The notes under the pieces are model-generated. The model had not been told where the DNA came from and did no database searches. It worked only from the letters and a program-made list of their open reading frames with translations. A DNA stretch of 64,000 nt from NCBI GenBank assembly GCA_037974665.1, contig CM075775.1, positions 39,458,152 to 39,522,151 of the forward strand. The letters are read 5' to 3'. Position 1 is the stretch's first letter, and each line of letters starts with the position of its first letter. Of this stretch, positions 1 through 11,300 are shown piece after piece. This DNA comes from Ehretia macrophylla (taxonomy: Eukaryota > Streptophyta > Magnoliopsida > Boraginales > Ehretiaceae). Position numbers and translations under genes: made by a program.

Positions 1-1009
1 GCGACGGAGACTAGGTCCCAAGCCCCACGGCCTCGGTTTGCGGGTCCAGCCTCTACGTGCCACGAAGTTGTCTTGCCCAAGGTGCAGTGGGATTCGGTAA
101 TAGAAATGTGATGGATTAGGTTGTCGTCCGTTTCGCGGCTCACGACGTACAATTCGGGATGAAAAAATAGCACAAAAAAAGAAAAGTCTTCCGAAACTAA
201 TGAAAACATTCAATTTAGAGCACTGAAAATAGGCGTAACCGTGTAGGCTTGCTGCCCCTATCGTAGAGCTCTTAGAAAGCTTTCCAACGGTATGCTGTGC
301 ATCACGTAACTCCTTACGAATCAAAAGTTATGGCCACCGGAGCAGAAGAGACCTGGTCCCACGCCCCACGCCCTCGGTTTACGGGCCCAGCCTCGACATG
401 TATCGAAGTTGTCTTACCCAAGGTACCATGGGATTCGGTAATAGAAATGTGAAGGATTAGGTTGTCGTCCTTTTCGCTACTCACGACGTAAGATCCGCGA
501 TGAGAAAACAACGTAAAAGATGAAAAGTGTCCTGACACTAGTGACAACGTTCGATATTGGGCTTCGAAAACAGGCGTAGCCGAGCAGGCTTGCTGCCCCC
601 GTCGTAGAGCTCTCGGAGAGCTTTCCAACGGTATGCTGTGCACCGCAAAATTCTTTACAGATCAATAGTTATGGGCACCGCAGTGACGGAGACCTGGTCC
701 CAAACCCCACGCCCTCGATTTGCCGGCCAGCCTCTACGTGAGGCGAAGGTGTCTTGCCCAAGGTGGAGAGGGGGTCGGTGATAGAAATGTGATGGATTAG
801 GTTGTCGTCCTTTTCCCGGCTCACGATGTACGATCCGGGGTAGAAAAACTACGCAAATGACGTAAAGTGTCCCGAAATTGATGAAAACATTACATTTGGG
901 CTTCAAAAATAGGCGCTGCCGAGCAGGCTTGCTGCCCCCGTCGTAGAGCTCTCAGAGAGCTTTCTAACGTTATCTTGCACTCTGCGTAACTCTTTACAGA
1001 TCAAACGTT
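1..1009. repeat. Shortened first HOR unit with A/B hybrid monomer
   Basis: This unit has three monomers rather than four. The first (window start to 329) opens like class A (GACTAGGTCCCAAGCC, CGGGTCCAGCC) but continues like class B (AGGTGCAGTGGG, then GAGCACTGAAAATAGGCGTAACC). The switch lies between about 58 and 85. A class C monomer (330-670) and a class D monomer (671-1009) follow. The pattern is that expected from unequal crossover between adjacent A and B monomers, which removes one monomer length. The monomer is cut by the window edge. Confidence 0.8.
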
Positions 1010-1350
1010 ATGGGTACCAGAGCGACGGAGACTAGGTCCCAAGCCCCATGTCCTCGGTTTGCGGGTCCAGCCTCTACGTGCAGCGAAGTTGTCTTGCCCA
1101 AGGTGCCTTGGGATTCGGTAATATAGATGTGATGGATTAGGTTGTCGCCCTTTTGGCTGCTCATGACGTACGATTCGTGACGAAAAAACATCGCAAAAGG
1201 AAAAAAGTGTCCTAAAATTGATGAAAATGTTCGATTTTAGGCCCCGAAAACAGACGCAGCCAAGCAAGCTTGTTGCCCCCATCATAGAGCTCTCAGAGAG
1301 CTTTCCAACAGTATGCTGTGCGCTGCGTAACTCCTTGCAGATCAAAAGTT
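1010..1350. repeat. Satellite monomer class A (representative)
   Basis: A 341-bp monomer. Class marks are CCAGAGCGACGGAGACTAGGT near the start, CGGGTCCAGCC, AATATAGATGTGATGG, GTCGCCCTTTTGGCTGCTCA, and CAGCCAAGCAAGCTTGTTGCC near the end. It carries the dyad AGCTCTCAGAGAGCT at 1288-1302. It recurs once per HOR unit, ten times. Confidence 0.9.
1288..1302. other. Conserved dyad in satellite monomer (representative)
   Basis: AGCTCTCAGAGAGCT is a perfect inverted repeat: seven-base arms AGCTCTC and GAGAGCT around one A. The same dyad, or AGCTCTTAGAGAGCT with six-base arms, is present at the equivalent place in most monomers across the window, just before TTTCCAACGGTATG. It could act as a protein-binding or hairpin-forming site. 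The sequence shows conservation only, not function. Confidence 0.7.
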
Positions 1351-1690
1351 ATGGGCACTAGAGCTACGGAGACCTGGTTTAAAGCCCCACGCCCTCAGTT
1401 TGCGTGCCTAGCCTCTATGTGAGGCGAAGTTGTCTTGCCCAAGTTGCTGTGGATTCGGTAATAGAAATGTGATGGATTAGGTTGTCGTCCTTTTAGCGGC
1501 TCACGATGTACGATCCGGGGCGAAAAAATAGCACAAAAGAAGAAAAGTCGCCCGAAATAGATGAAAACATTCAATTTAGAGCGCTGAAAATAGGCATAAC
1601 TGTGTAGGCTTGCTGCCCCTATCGTAGAGCTCTTAGAGAGCTTTCCAACGGTATGCTGTGCGTTGCGTAACTCCATACGAATCAAAAGTT
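1351..1690. repeat. Satellite monomer class B (representative)
   Basis: A 340-bp monomer following class A. Class marks are CACTAGAGCTACGGAGACC or CACTAGAGCGACGGAGACC, TCAGTTTGCGTGCC, AGCCTCTATG, a TTTAGAGCGCTGAAAATAGG block, and GTAACCGTGTAGGCTTGCTG. Its dyad has the variant AGCTCTTAGAGAGCT. Two subforms exist in the array (GGTTTAAAGCCCC and GGTCCAAAGCCCA), so class B is itself heterogeneous. Confidence 0.88.
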
Positions 1691-2031
1691 ATGGGCACAA
1701 GAGCAGAAGAGACCTGGTCCCACGCCCCACGCCCTCGGTTTATGGGCCCAGCCTCTACGTGAAGTGAAGTTGTCTTGCCCAAGGTGCCATGGGATTCGGT
1801 AATAGAAATGTGATGGACTAGGTTGTCGTCCTTTTCGCGGCTCACGATGTATGATCCGGGATGAAAAAACCGCACAAAAGAAGAAAAATATCCCAAAACT
1901 GATAAAAACGTTCAATTTTGAGCTCTGAAAATAGGCGCAGCCGAGCAGGCTTCCTGCTCCTATCGTAGATCTTTTAGAGAGCTTTGCAACGGTATGCTGT
2001 GCGCTGCAAAACTCTTTACAGATCAAAAGTT
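1691..2031. repeat. Satellite monomer class C (representative)
   Basis: A 341-bp monomer following class B. Class marks are GGAGCAGAAGAGACCTGGTC (or AAGAGCAGAAGAG), GGTTTACGGGCCCAGCC, often GTGTACCGAAGATGTCTTGC, GCAACGGTATGCTGTGC, and CCGCAAAACTCTTTAC in place of the usual CCGCGTAACTCC. It is the class that varies most in length; the copy ending near 8820 has lost eight bases in its A-rich tract. Confidence 0.87.
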
Positions 2032-2371
2032 ATGGGTATCGAAGTGACGGAGACCTGGTCTCAAGCCCCACGCCCGCGGTTTGCAGGCCCAACCTCTTCG
2101 TGAGGTAAAGTTGTCTTGCCAAAGGTGCTGTGGGATTCGGTAATAGAAATGTGATGGATTAGGTTGTCGTCCTTTTCCCGGCTCACGACGTACAATCCGG
2201 GGTAGAAAAACTGTACAAATGACGTAAAGTGTCCCGAAATAGATGAAAACATTACATTTGGGCTTCAAAAATAGGTGCTGCCGAGCAGGCTTGCTGCCCC
2301 CATCGTAGGGCTCTCAGAGAGCTTTCTAACGTTATGTTCCGCTCTGCGTAACTCTTTACAGATCAAACGTT
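2032..2371. repeat. Satellite monomer class D (representative)
   Basis: A 340-bp monomer closing the HOR unit. Class marks are ACCGAAGCGACGGAGACC, GGCCCAACCTCTACG, GTCTTGCCAAAGGTGCTGTG, TCCGGGGCAGAAAAACTGCG, GTTACATTTGGGCTTCAAAA, and ATCAAACGTTATGGG at the junction with the next class A monomer. Class D copies near 3390, 6120, 10200 and 14285 are very similar to one another. Confidence 0.88.
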
Positions 2372-5300
2372 ATGGGCACCAGAGCGACGGAGACTAGGTC
2401 CCAAGCCCCACGCCCTCGGTTTGCGGGTCCAACCTCTACGTGCGGTGAAGTTGTCTTGCCCAAGGTTCCTTGGGATACGGTAATATAGATGTGATGGATT
2501 AGGTTGTCGCCCTTTTGGCTGCTCACGACGTATGATTCGCGAAGAAAAAACATCGTAAAAGAAAAAAAATGTTCCGAAATTGATGAAAAAGTTCCATTTT
2601 AGGCCCAGAAAACAGGCGCAGCCAAGCAAGCTTGTTGCCCCCATCGTAGAGCTCTCAGAGGGCTTTCCAATAGTATGCTGTGCGCTGCGTAACTCCTTGC
2701 AGATCAAAAGTTATGGGCACTAGAGCTACGGAGACCTGGTTTAAAGCCCCACGCCCTCAGTTTGCGTGCCTAGCCTCTATGCGAGGCGAAGTTATCTTGC
2801 CCAAGGTGCCGTGGGATTCAGTAATAGAAATGTGATGGATTAGGTTGTCGTCCTTTTTGTGGCTCACGACATACAATCTGGGACGAAAAAACAGCGCAAA
2901 AGAAGAAAAGTCTCCCTAAGCTGATGAAAACATTCGATTTAGAGTGCTGAAAATAGGCGTAACCGTGTAGGCTTGCTGCCCCTATCGTAGAGCTCTTAGA
3001 GAGCTTTCCAACGGTATGCTGTGCGTTGCGTAACTCCATACGAATCAAAAGTTATGGGCACAAGAGCAGAAGAGACCTGGTCCCACGCCCCACGCCCTCG
3101 GTTTACGGGCCCAGCCTCTACGTGTACCGAAGATGTCTTGCTCAAGGTGCCATGGAATTCAGTAATAGAAATGTGATGGATTAGGTTATCATCCTTTTCG
3201 TGGCTCACGACGTACGATCCGGGATGAAAAAACAGCGCAAAAGAAGAAAAGTGTCCTAAAAATGATGAAAATGTTCAATTTTGTGCTATGAAAATAGATG
3301 CAGCCGAGCAGGCTTCCTGACCAAATCGTAGAGCTCTTAGAGAGCTTTGCAACGGTATGCTGTGCACCGCAAAATTCTTTACAAATCAAAAGTTATGGGC
3401 ACCGAAGCGACGGAGACCTGGTCCCAAGCCCCACGCCCTCGGTTTGCAGGCCCAACCTCTACATGAGGTGAAGTTGTCTTGCCAAAGGTGCTGTGGGATT
3501 CGGTAATAGAAATGTGATGGATTAGGTTGTCGTCCTTTTCTCGGCTCACGACGTATGATCCGGGGCAGAAAAACTGCGCAAATGAAGAAAAGTGTCCCAA
3601 AATTGATGAAAACGTTACATTTGGGCTTCAAAAACAGGCGCTGCCGAGCAGGCTTGCTGCCCCCAATGTAGAGCTTTCAGAGAGCTTTCTAACTTTATGC
3701 TGCGAGCCGCGTAACTCTTTACGGATCAAACGTTATGGGCACCAGAGCGACGGAGACTAGGTCCCAAGCCCCACGCCCTTGGTTTGCGGGTCCAGCCTCT
3801 AAGTGCAGCGAAGTTGTCTTGCCCAAGGTGCCGTGGGATTCGGTAATATAGATGTGATGGATTAGGTTGTCGCCCTTTTGGCTGCTCATGACGTACGATT
3901 CGTGACGAAAAAACATCGCAAAAGAAAAAAAGTGTCCTGAAATTGATGAAAATGTTTGATTTTAGGACCCGAAAACAGACGCAGTCAATCAAGCTTGTTG
4001 CCCCCATCATAGAGCTCTCAGAGAGCTTTCCAACAGTGTGCTGTGCGCCGCGTAACTCCTTAAAGATCAAAAGTTATGGGCACTAGAGCGACGGAGACCT
4101 GGTCCAAAGCCCAACGCCCTTAGTTTGCGTGCCCAGCCTCTATGTGAGGCGAAGTTGTCTTGCCCAAGGTGCAGTGGGATTCGGTAATAGAAATGTGATG
4201 GATTAGGTTGTCGTCCTTTTAGCGGCTCACGACGTAAAATTCGGGACGAAAAAATAGCACAAATGATGAAAAGTCTCCCGAAACTGATCAAAACATTCAA
4301 TTTAGAGCGCTGAAAATAGGTATAACCGTGTAGGCTTGCTGCCCCTATCGTAGAGCTCTTAGAGAGATTTCCAACGGTATGCTTTGCGTCGCGTAACTCC
4401 TTACGAATCAAAAGTTATGGGCACCGGTGCAGAAGAGATCTAGTCCCACACCCCACGCCCTCGGTTTGCGGGCCCAGCCTCTACGTGAAGCGAAGTTGTC
4501 TTGCCCAAGGAGCCATGGGATTCAGTAATAGAAATGTGAGGGATTAGGTTGTCGTCCTTTTTACGGCTCATGACGTACGATCCGATACGGAAAAACAGTG
4601 CAAAAGAAGTAAAGTGTCCCAAAACTGATGAAAATGTTCAATTTCGGGCTCTGAAAAAAGGCGCAGTCGAGCAGTCTTCCTGCCCCTATCGTAGATCTCT
4701 TAGAGAGCTTTGCAACGGTATGCTGTGCGCCGCAAAACTCTTTACAGATCAAAGGTTATGGGTGTCGAAGTGACGGAGACCTGGTCTCAAGCCCCACGCA
4801 CTCGGTTTCCAGGCCCAACCTCTAAATGAAGTGAAATTGTCGTGCCCAAGGTGCTGTGGGATTCGGTAATAGAAATGTGATGGATTAGGCTGTCGTCCTT
4901 TTCCCGGCTCACGACGTACGATCCGGGGTAGAAAAACTACGCAAATGACGTAAAGTGTCCCGAAATTGATGAAAACATTAATTTGGGCTTCAAAAATAGG
5001 CGCTGCCGAGCAGGCTTACTGCCCCCATCGTAGAGCTCTCAGAGAGCTTTCTAACGTTATGTTCTGCTCTGCGTAACTCTTTACAGATCAAATGTTATGG
5101 GTACCAGAGCGACGGAGACTAGGTCCCAAGCCCCACGCCCTCGGTTTGCGGGTCCAACCTCTACGTGCGGCGAAGTTGTCTTGCCCAAGGTGCCTTGGGA
5201 TTCGGTAATATAGATGTGATGGATTAGGTTGTCGCCCTTTTGGCTGCTCACGACGTATGATTCACGACGAAAAAACATCACAAAAGAAAAAAAGTGTTTC

Positions 5301-8300
5301 GAAATTGATGAAAAAGTTCCATTTTAGGCCCCGAAAACAGGCGCAGCCAAGCAAGCTTGTTTCCCCCATCATAGAGCTCTCAGAGAGCTTTGCAACAGTA
5401 TGTTGTGCGCCGCGTAACTCCTTACAGATCAAAAGTTATGGGTACTAGAGCGACGGAGACCTAGTCCAAAGCCCAACGCCCTCAGTTTGCATGCCCAGCC
5501 TCTATGTGAGGCGAAGTTGTCTTGCCCAAGGTGCCGTGGAATTCGGTAATAGAAATGTGATGGATTAGGTTGTCGTCCTTTTTGTGGCTCACGACATACA
5601 ATCTGGGACGAAAAAACAGCGCAAAAGAAGAAAAGTCTCCCTAAGCTGATGAAAACATTCGATTTAGAGTGCTGAAAATAGGCGTAACCGTGTAGGCTTG
5701 CTGCCCCTATCGTAGAGCTCTTAGAGAGCTTTCCAACGGTATGCTGTGCGTTGCGTAACTCCATACGAATCAAAAGTTATGGGCACCGGAGTAGAAGAGA
5801 GCTGGTCCCACGCCCCACGCCCTCGGTTTACGGGCCCAGCCTCTACGTGTACCGAAGATGTCTTGCTCAAGGTGCCATGGAATTCAGTAATAGAAATGTT
5901 ATGGATTAGGTTGTCGTCCTTTTCACGACTCACGACGTACGATTTGGGACGAAAAAACAGCGCAAAAGAAGAAAAGTATCCCAAAACTGAAGAAAATGTT
6001 CGATTTTGGGCTCTGAAAATAGGTGCAGTCGAGCAGGCTTCCTGACCAAATCGTAGAGCTCTTAGAGAGCTTTGCAACGGTATGCTGTGCACCGCAAAAT
6101 TCTTTACAAATCAAAAGTTATGGGCACCGAAGCGATGGAGACCTGGTCCCAAGCCCCACGCCCTCGGTTTGTAGGCCCAACCTCTACGTGAGGTGAAGTT
6201 GTCTTGCCAAAGGTGCTGTGGGATTCGGTATTAGAAATGTGATGGATTAGGTTGTCGTCCTTTTCGCGGCTCACGACGTATGATCCGGGGCAGAAAAACT
6301 GCGCAAATGAAGAAAAGTGTCCCAAAATTGATGAAAACGTTACATTTGGGCTTCAAAAATTGGTGCTGCCGAGCAGGCTTGCTGCCCCCATCGTAGAGCT
6401 CTCAGAGAGCTTTCTAACGTTATGTTGCGCTCTGCGTAACTCTTTACAAATCAAACGTTATGGGCACCAGAGCAACGGAGATTAGGTCCCAAGCCCCACG
6501 CTCTCGGTTTGCGGGTCCAGCCTCTACATGCGGCGAAGTTGTCTTGCCCAAGGTGCCTTGGGATTCGGTAATATAGATGTGATGGATTAGGTTGTCGCCC
6601 TTTTGGCTGCTCACAACGTATGATTCGCGACGAAAAAACATCATAAAAGAAAAAAAGTGTCCCGAAATTGATGAAAACGTTCCATTTTAGGCCCCAAAAA
6701 CAGGCGCAGCCAAACAAGCTTGTTTCCCCCATCATAGAGCTCTCAGAGAGCTTTCCAACAGTATGCTGTGCGCCGCGTAACTCCTTACAGATCAAAAGTT
6801 ATGGGCACTAGAGCGACGGAGACCTGGTCCAAAGCCCAACGCCCTCAGTTTGCGTGTCCAGCCTCTATGTGAGGCGAAGTTGTCTTGCCCAAGGTGCTGT
6901 GGGATTCGGTAATAGAAATGTGATGGATTACGTTGTCGTCCTTTTCGCGGCTAACGACGTACAATCCGGGACGAAAAAATAGCACAAAAGAAGAAAAGTC
7001 TCCCGAAATTGATGAAAACATTAAATTTAGAGTGCTAAAAATAGGCGTAACCGTGTAGGCTTCCTGCCCTATCGTAGAGCTCTTAGAGAGCTTTCCAACG
7101 GTATGCTGTGCGTCGCGTAACTCCTAACGAATCAAAAGTTATGGGCACCGGAGCAGAAGAGACTTTGTCCTACGCCCCACGCCCTCAGTTTATAGGCCCA
7201 GCCTCTACATGAAACGAAGATGTCTTGCCCAAGGTGCCATGGGATTCGGTAATAGAAATGTGATGGATTAGGTTGTCGTCCTTTTCGCGGCTCACGACGT
7301 ACGATCCGGGATGAAAAACCAGCGCAAAAAGAGAAAAGTGTCCCAAAACTGATGAAAAAATTCAATTTTGGGATCTGAAAATAGGCGCAGTCTTTCAGGC
7401 TTCCTTCCCCCATCGTATAGCTATTAAAGAGCTTTCTAACGGTATGCTATGCGCCGCGTAACTCGTTACGGATCAAAAGTTATGGGCACCAGAGCGACGG
7501 AGACCTGGTCCCAAGCCCCACGCCCTCGGTTTGCAGGCCCAACCTCCACGTGGGGTGAAGTTATCTTTCCCAAGGTGCCGTGGGATTCGGTAATAGAAAT
7601 GTGATGGATTAGGTTGTCGTCCTTTTCACGGCTTACGACATACGATACGGGACAGAAAAACAGCGCAAAAGAAGAAAAGTGTCCCGAAATTGATGAAAAC
7701 ATTACATTTGGGCTTCAAAAATAGGCGCTGCCGAGCAGGCTTGCTGTCCCCGTCGTAGAGCTCTCAGAGAGCTTTCTAACGTTATGTTGCGCTCTGCGTA
7801 ACTCTTTACAGATTAAACGTTATTGGCACCAGAGTGACGGAGACTAGGTCCCAAGCCCCACGCCCTTGGTTTGCGGGTCCAGCCTCTACGTGCGGCGAAG
7901 TTGTCTTGCCCAAGGTGCCTTGGGATTCGGTAATATAGATGTGATGGATTAGGTTGTCGCCCTTTTGGCTGCTCATGACGTACGATTCGCGACGAAAAAA
8001 CATCGCAAAAGAAAAAAAGTGTCCCGAAATTGATGAAAACGTTCAATTTTGGGCCCCGAAAACAGGCGCAGCCAAGCAAGCTTGTTGCCCCCATCATAGA
8101 GCTCCCAAAGAGCTTTCTAACAATATATTGTGCGCCGCGTAACTCCTTACAGATCAAAAGTTGTGTGCACTAGAGCTACGGAGACCTGGTTTAAAGCCCC
8201 ACGCCCTCAGTTTGCGTGCCTAGCCTCTATGCGAGGCGAAGTTATCTTGCCCAAGGTGCCGTGGGATTCAGTAATAGAAATGTGATGGATTAGGTTGGCG

Positions 8301-11300
8301 TCCTTTTCGCGGCTAACGACGTACAATCCAGGACGAAAAAATAGCACAAAAGAAGAAAAGTCTCCCGAAACTGATCAAAACATTCAATTTAGAGCACTGA
8401 AAATAGACGTAACCGTGTAGGCTTGCTGCCCTTATCGTAGAGCTCTTAGAGAGCTTTCCAACGGTATGCTGTGCGCCACGTAACTCCTTACGAATCAAAT
8501 GTTATGGGCATCGGAGCAGAAGAGACCTGGTTCCACTCCCAAGCCCTCGGTTTATGGGCCCAGCCTCTACATTTACTGAAGATGTCTTGCCCAAGGTGCC
8601 ACGGGGTTCAGTAATAGAAATGTGATGGATTAGGTTGTCGTCCTTTTCGCGGCTCACGACGTATGATCCGGGACTAAAAAACAGCGAAAAAGTGTCCCAA
8701 AACTGATGAAAATGTTCAATTTCGGGCTCTAAAAATAGGCGTAGTCGAGCAGGTTTCCTGCCCCCGTCATAGAGCTCTTAGAGAGCTTTGCAATGGTATG
8801 TTGTGCGCCGCAAAAACTCTTTACAGATCAAAAGTTATGGGCACCGAAGTGACGGAGACCTGGTCCCAAGCCCCACGCCCTCGGTTTGCAGGCCCAACCT
8901 CTACGTGAGGTGAAGTTGTCTTGCCAAAGGTGTTGTGGGATTCGATAATAGAAATGTGATGGATTAGGTGGTCGTCCTTTTCCCGGCTCACGACGTACGA
9001 TCCGGGGTAGAGAATCTGCGCAAATGACGTAAAGTGTCCCGAAATTGATGAAAACATTACATTTGGGCTTCAAAAATAGGCGCTGTCGAGCAGGCTTGCT
9101 GCCCCCATCGTAGAGCTCTCAGAGAGCTTTCTAACATTATGTTGCGCTCTGCGTAACTCTTTACAGATCAAACGTTATGGGCACCAAAGCGACGGAGACT
9201 AGGTCCCAAGCCCCACGCCCTCGGTTTGCGGGTCCAGCCTCTACGTGCGGCGAAGTTGTCTTGCCCAAGGTTCCTTGGGATTCGGTAATATAGATGTGAT
9301 GGATTAGGTTGTCGCCCTTTTGGCTGCTCACGACGTATGATTCGCGACGAAAAAACAACTTAAAAGAAAAAAAGTATCCCGAAATTGATGAAAACGTTCC
9401 ATTTTAGGCCCCGAAAATAGTCGCAGCCAAGCAAGCTTGTTGCCCCCATCATAGAGCTCTCAGAGAGCTTTCCAACAGTATGTTGTGCGCTGCGTAACTC
9501 CTTGCAGATCAAAAGTTATGGGCACTAGAGCTACGGAGACCTGGTTTAAAGCCCCACGCCCTCAGTTTGCGTGCCTAGCCTCTATGCGAGGCGAAGTTGT
9601 CTTGCCCAAGGTCACGTAGGATTCCGTAATAGAAATGTGAACGATTTGGTTGTCGTCCTTTTCGCAGCTCACGACGTACGATCCGAGACGGAAAAACAGC
9701 ACAAACCAAGGAAAGTCTCTCGAAACTGATGAAAACATTCAATTTAGAGCATTGAAAATAGGCGTAACCGTGTAGGCTTGCTGCCCCTATCGTAGAGCTC
9801 TTAGAGAGCTTTCCAACGGTATGCTGTACGTCGCGTAACTCCTTACGAATCAAAAGTTATGGGCACCGGAGTAGAAGAGACTTGGTCCCACACCCCACGC
9901 CCTCGGTTTACAGTCCCAGCCTCTACATGTACAGAAGATGTCTTGCTCAAGGTGCCATGGGATTCGGTAATAGATATGTGATGGATTAGGTTGTCGTCAT
10001 TTTCGCATCTCAGGACGTATGATCTGGGACGAAAAAACAGCGCAAAAGAAGAAAAGTATCCCAAAACTGAAGAAAATATTCAATTTTGGGATCTGAAAAG
10101 AGGTGCAGTCGAGCAGGCTTACTGACCAAATCGGAGAGCTGTTAGAGAGCGTTGCAACGGTATGCTCTGGACCGCAAAATTCTTTACAAATCAAAAGTTA
10201 TGGGCACCGAAGCGATGGAGACCTGGTCCCAAGCCCCACGCCCTGGGTTTGTAGGCCCAACCTCTACGTGAGGTGAAGTTGTCTTGCCAAAGGTGCTGTG
10301 GGATTCGGTATTAGAAATGTGATGGATTAGGTTGTCGTCCTTTTCGCGGCTCACGACGTATGATCCGGGGCAGAAAAACTGCGCAAATGAAGAAAAGTGT
10401 CCCAAAATTGATGAAAACGTTACATTTGGGCTTCAAAAACAGGCGCTGCCGAGCAGGCTTGCTGCCCCCATCGTAGAGCTCTCAGAGAGCTTTCTAACGT
10501 TATGTTGCGCTCTGCGTAACTCTTTACAGATCAAAACGTTATGGGCACCAGAGCGACGAAGACTAGGTCCCAAGCCCCACGCCCTCGGTTTACGGGTCCA
10601 GCCTCTACGTGCGGCGAAGTTGTCTTGCCCAAGGTGCCTTGGGATTCGGTAATATAGATGTGATGGATTAGGTTGTCGCCCTTTTGGCTGCTCACGATGT
10701 ATGATTCGCGACGAAAAAACATCGCAAAAGAAAAAAAGTGTCCCGAAATTGATGAAAAAGTTCCATTTTAGGCCCCGAAGACTGGCGCAGCCAAGCAAGC
10801 TTGTTGCACCCATCATAGAGCTCTCAGAGAGCTTTCCAACAGTATGCTGTGCACCGCGTAACTCCTTACATATCAAAAGTTATGGGCACTAGAGCGATGG
10901 AGACTTGGTCCAAAGCCCAACGCCCTCAGTTTGTGGGCCCAGCCTCTACGTGAAGCGATGTTGTCTTGCCCAAGGTACTGTGGGATTTTTTAATAGAAAT
11001 GTGATGGATTAGGGTGTCGTCCTTTTCGTGGCTAACGACATACAATCCGGGACGAAAAAACATCACAAAATAAGAAATGTATCCCGAAACTGATGAAAAC
11101 ATTCGATTTAGAGTGCTGAAAATAGGCGTAACCGTGTAGGCTTGCTGCCCCTATCGTAGAGCTCTTAGAGAGCTTTCCAACGGTATGCTGTGCGTTGCGT
11201 AACTCCATACGAATCAAAAGTTATGGGCACAAGAGCAGAAGAGACCTGGTCCCACGCCCCACGCCCTCGGTTTACGGGCCCAGCCTCTACGTGTACCGAA

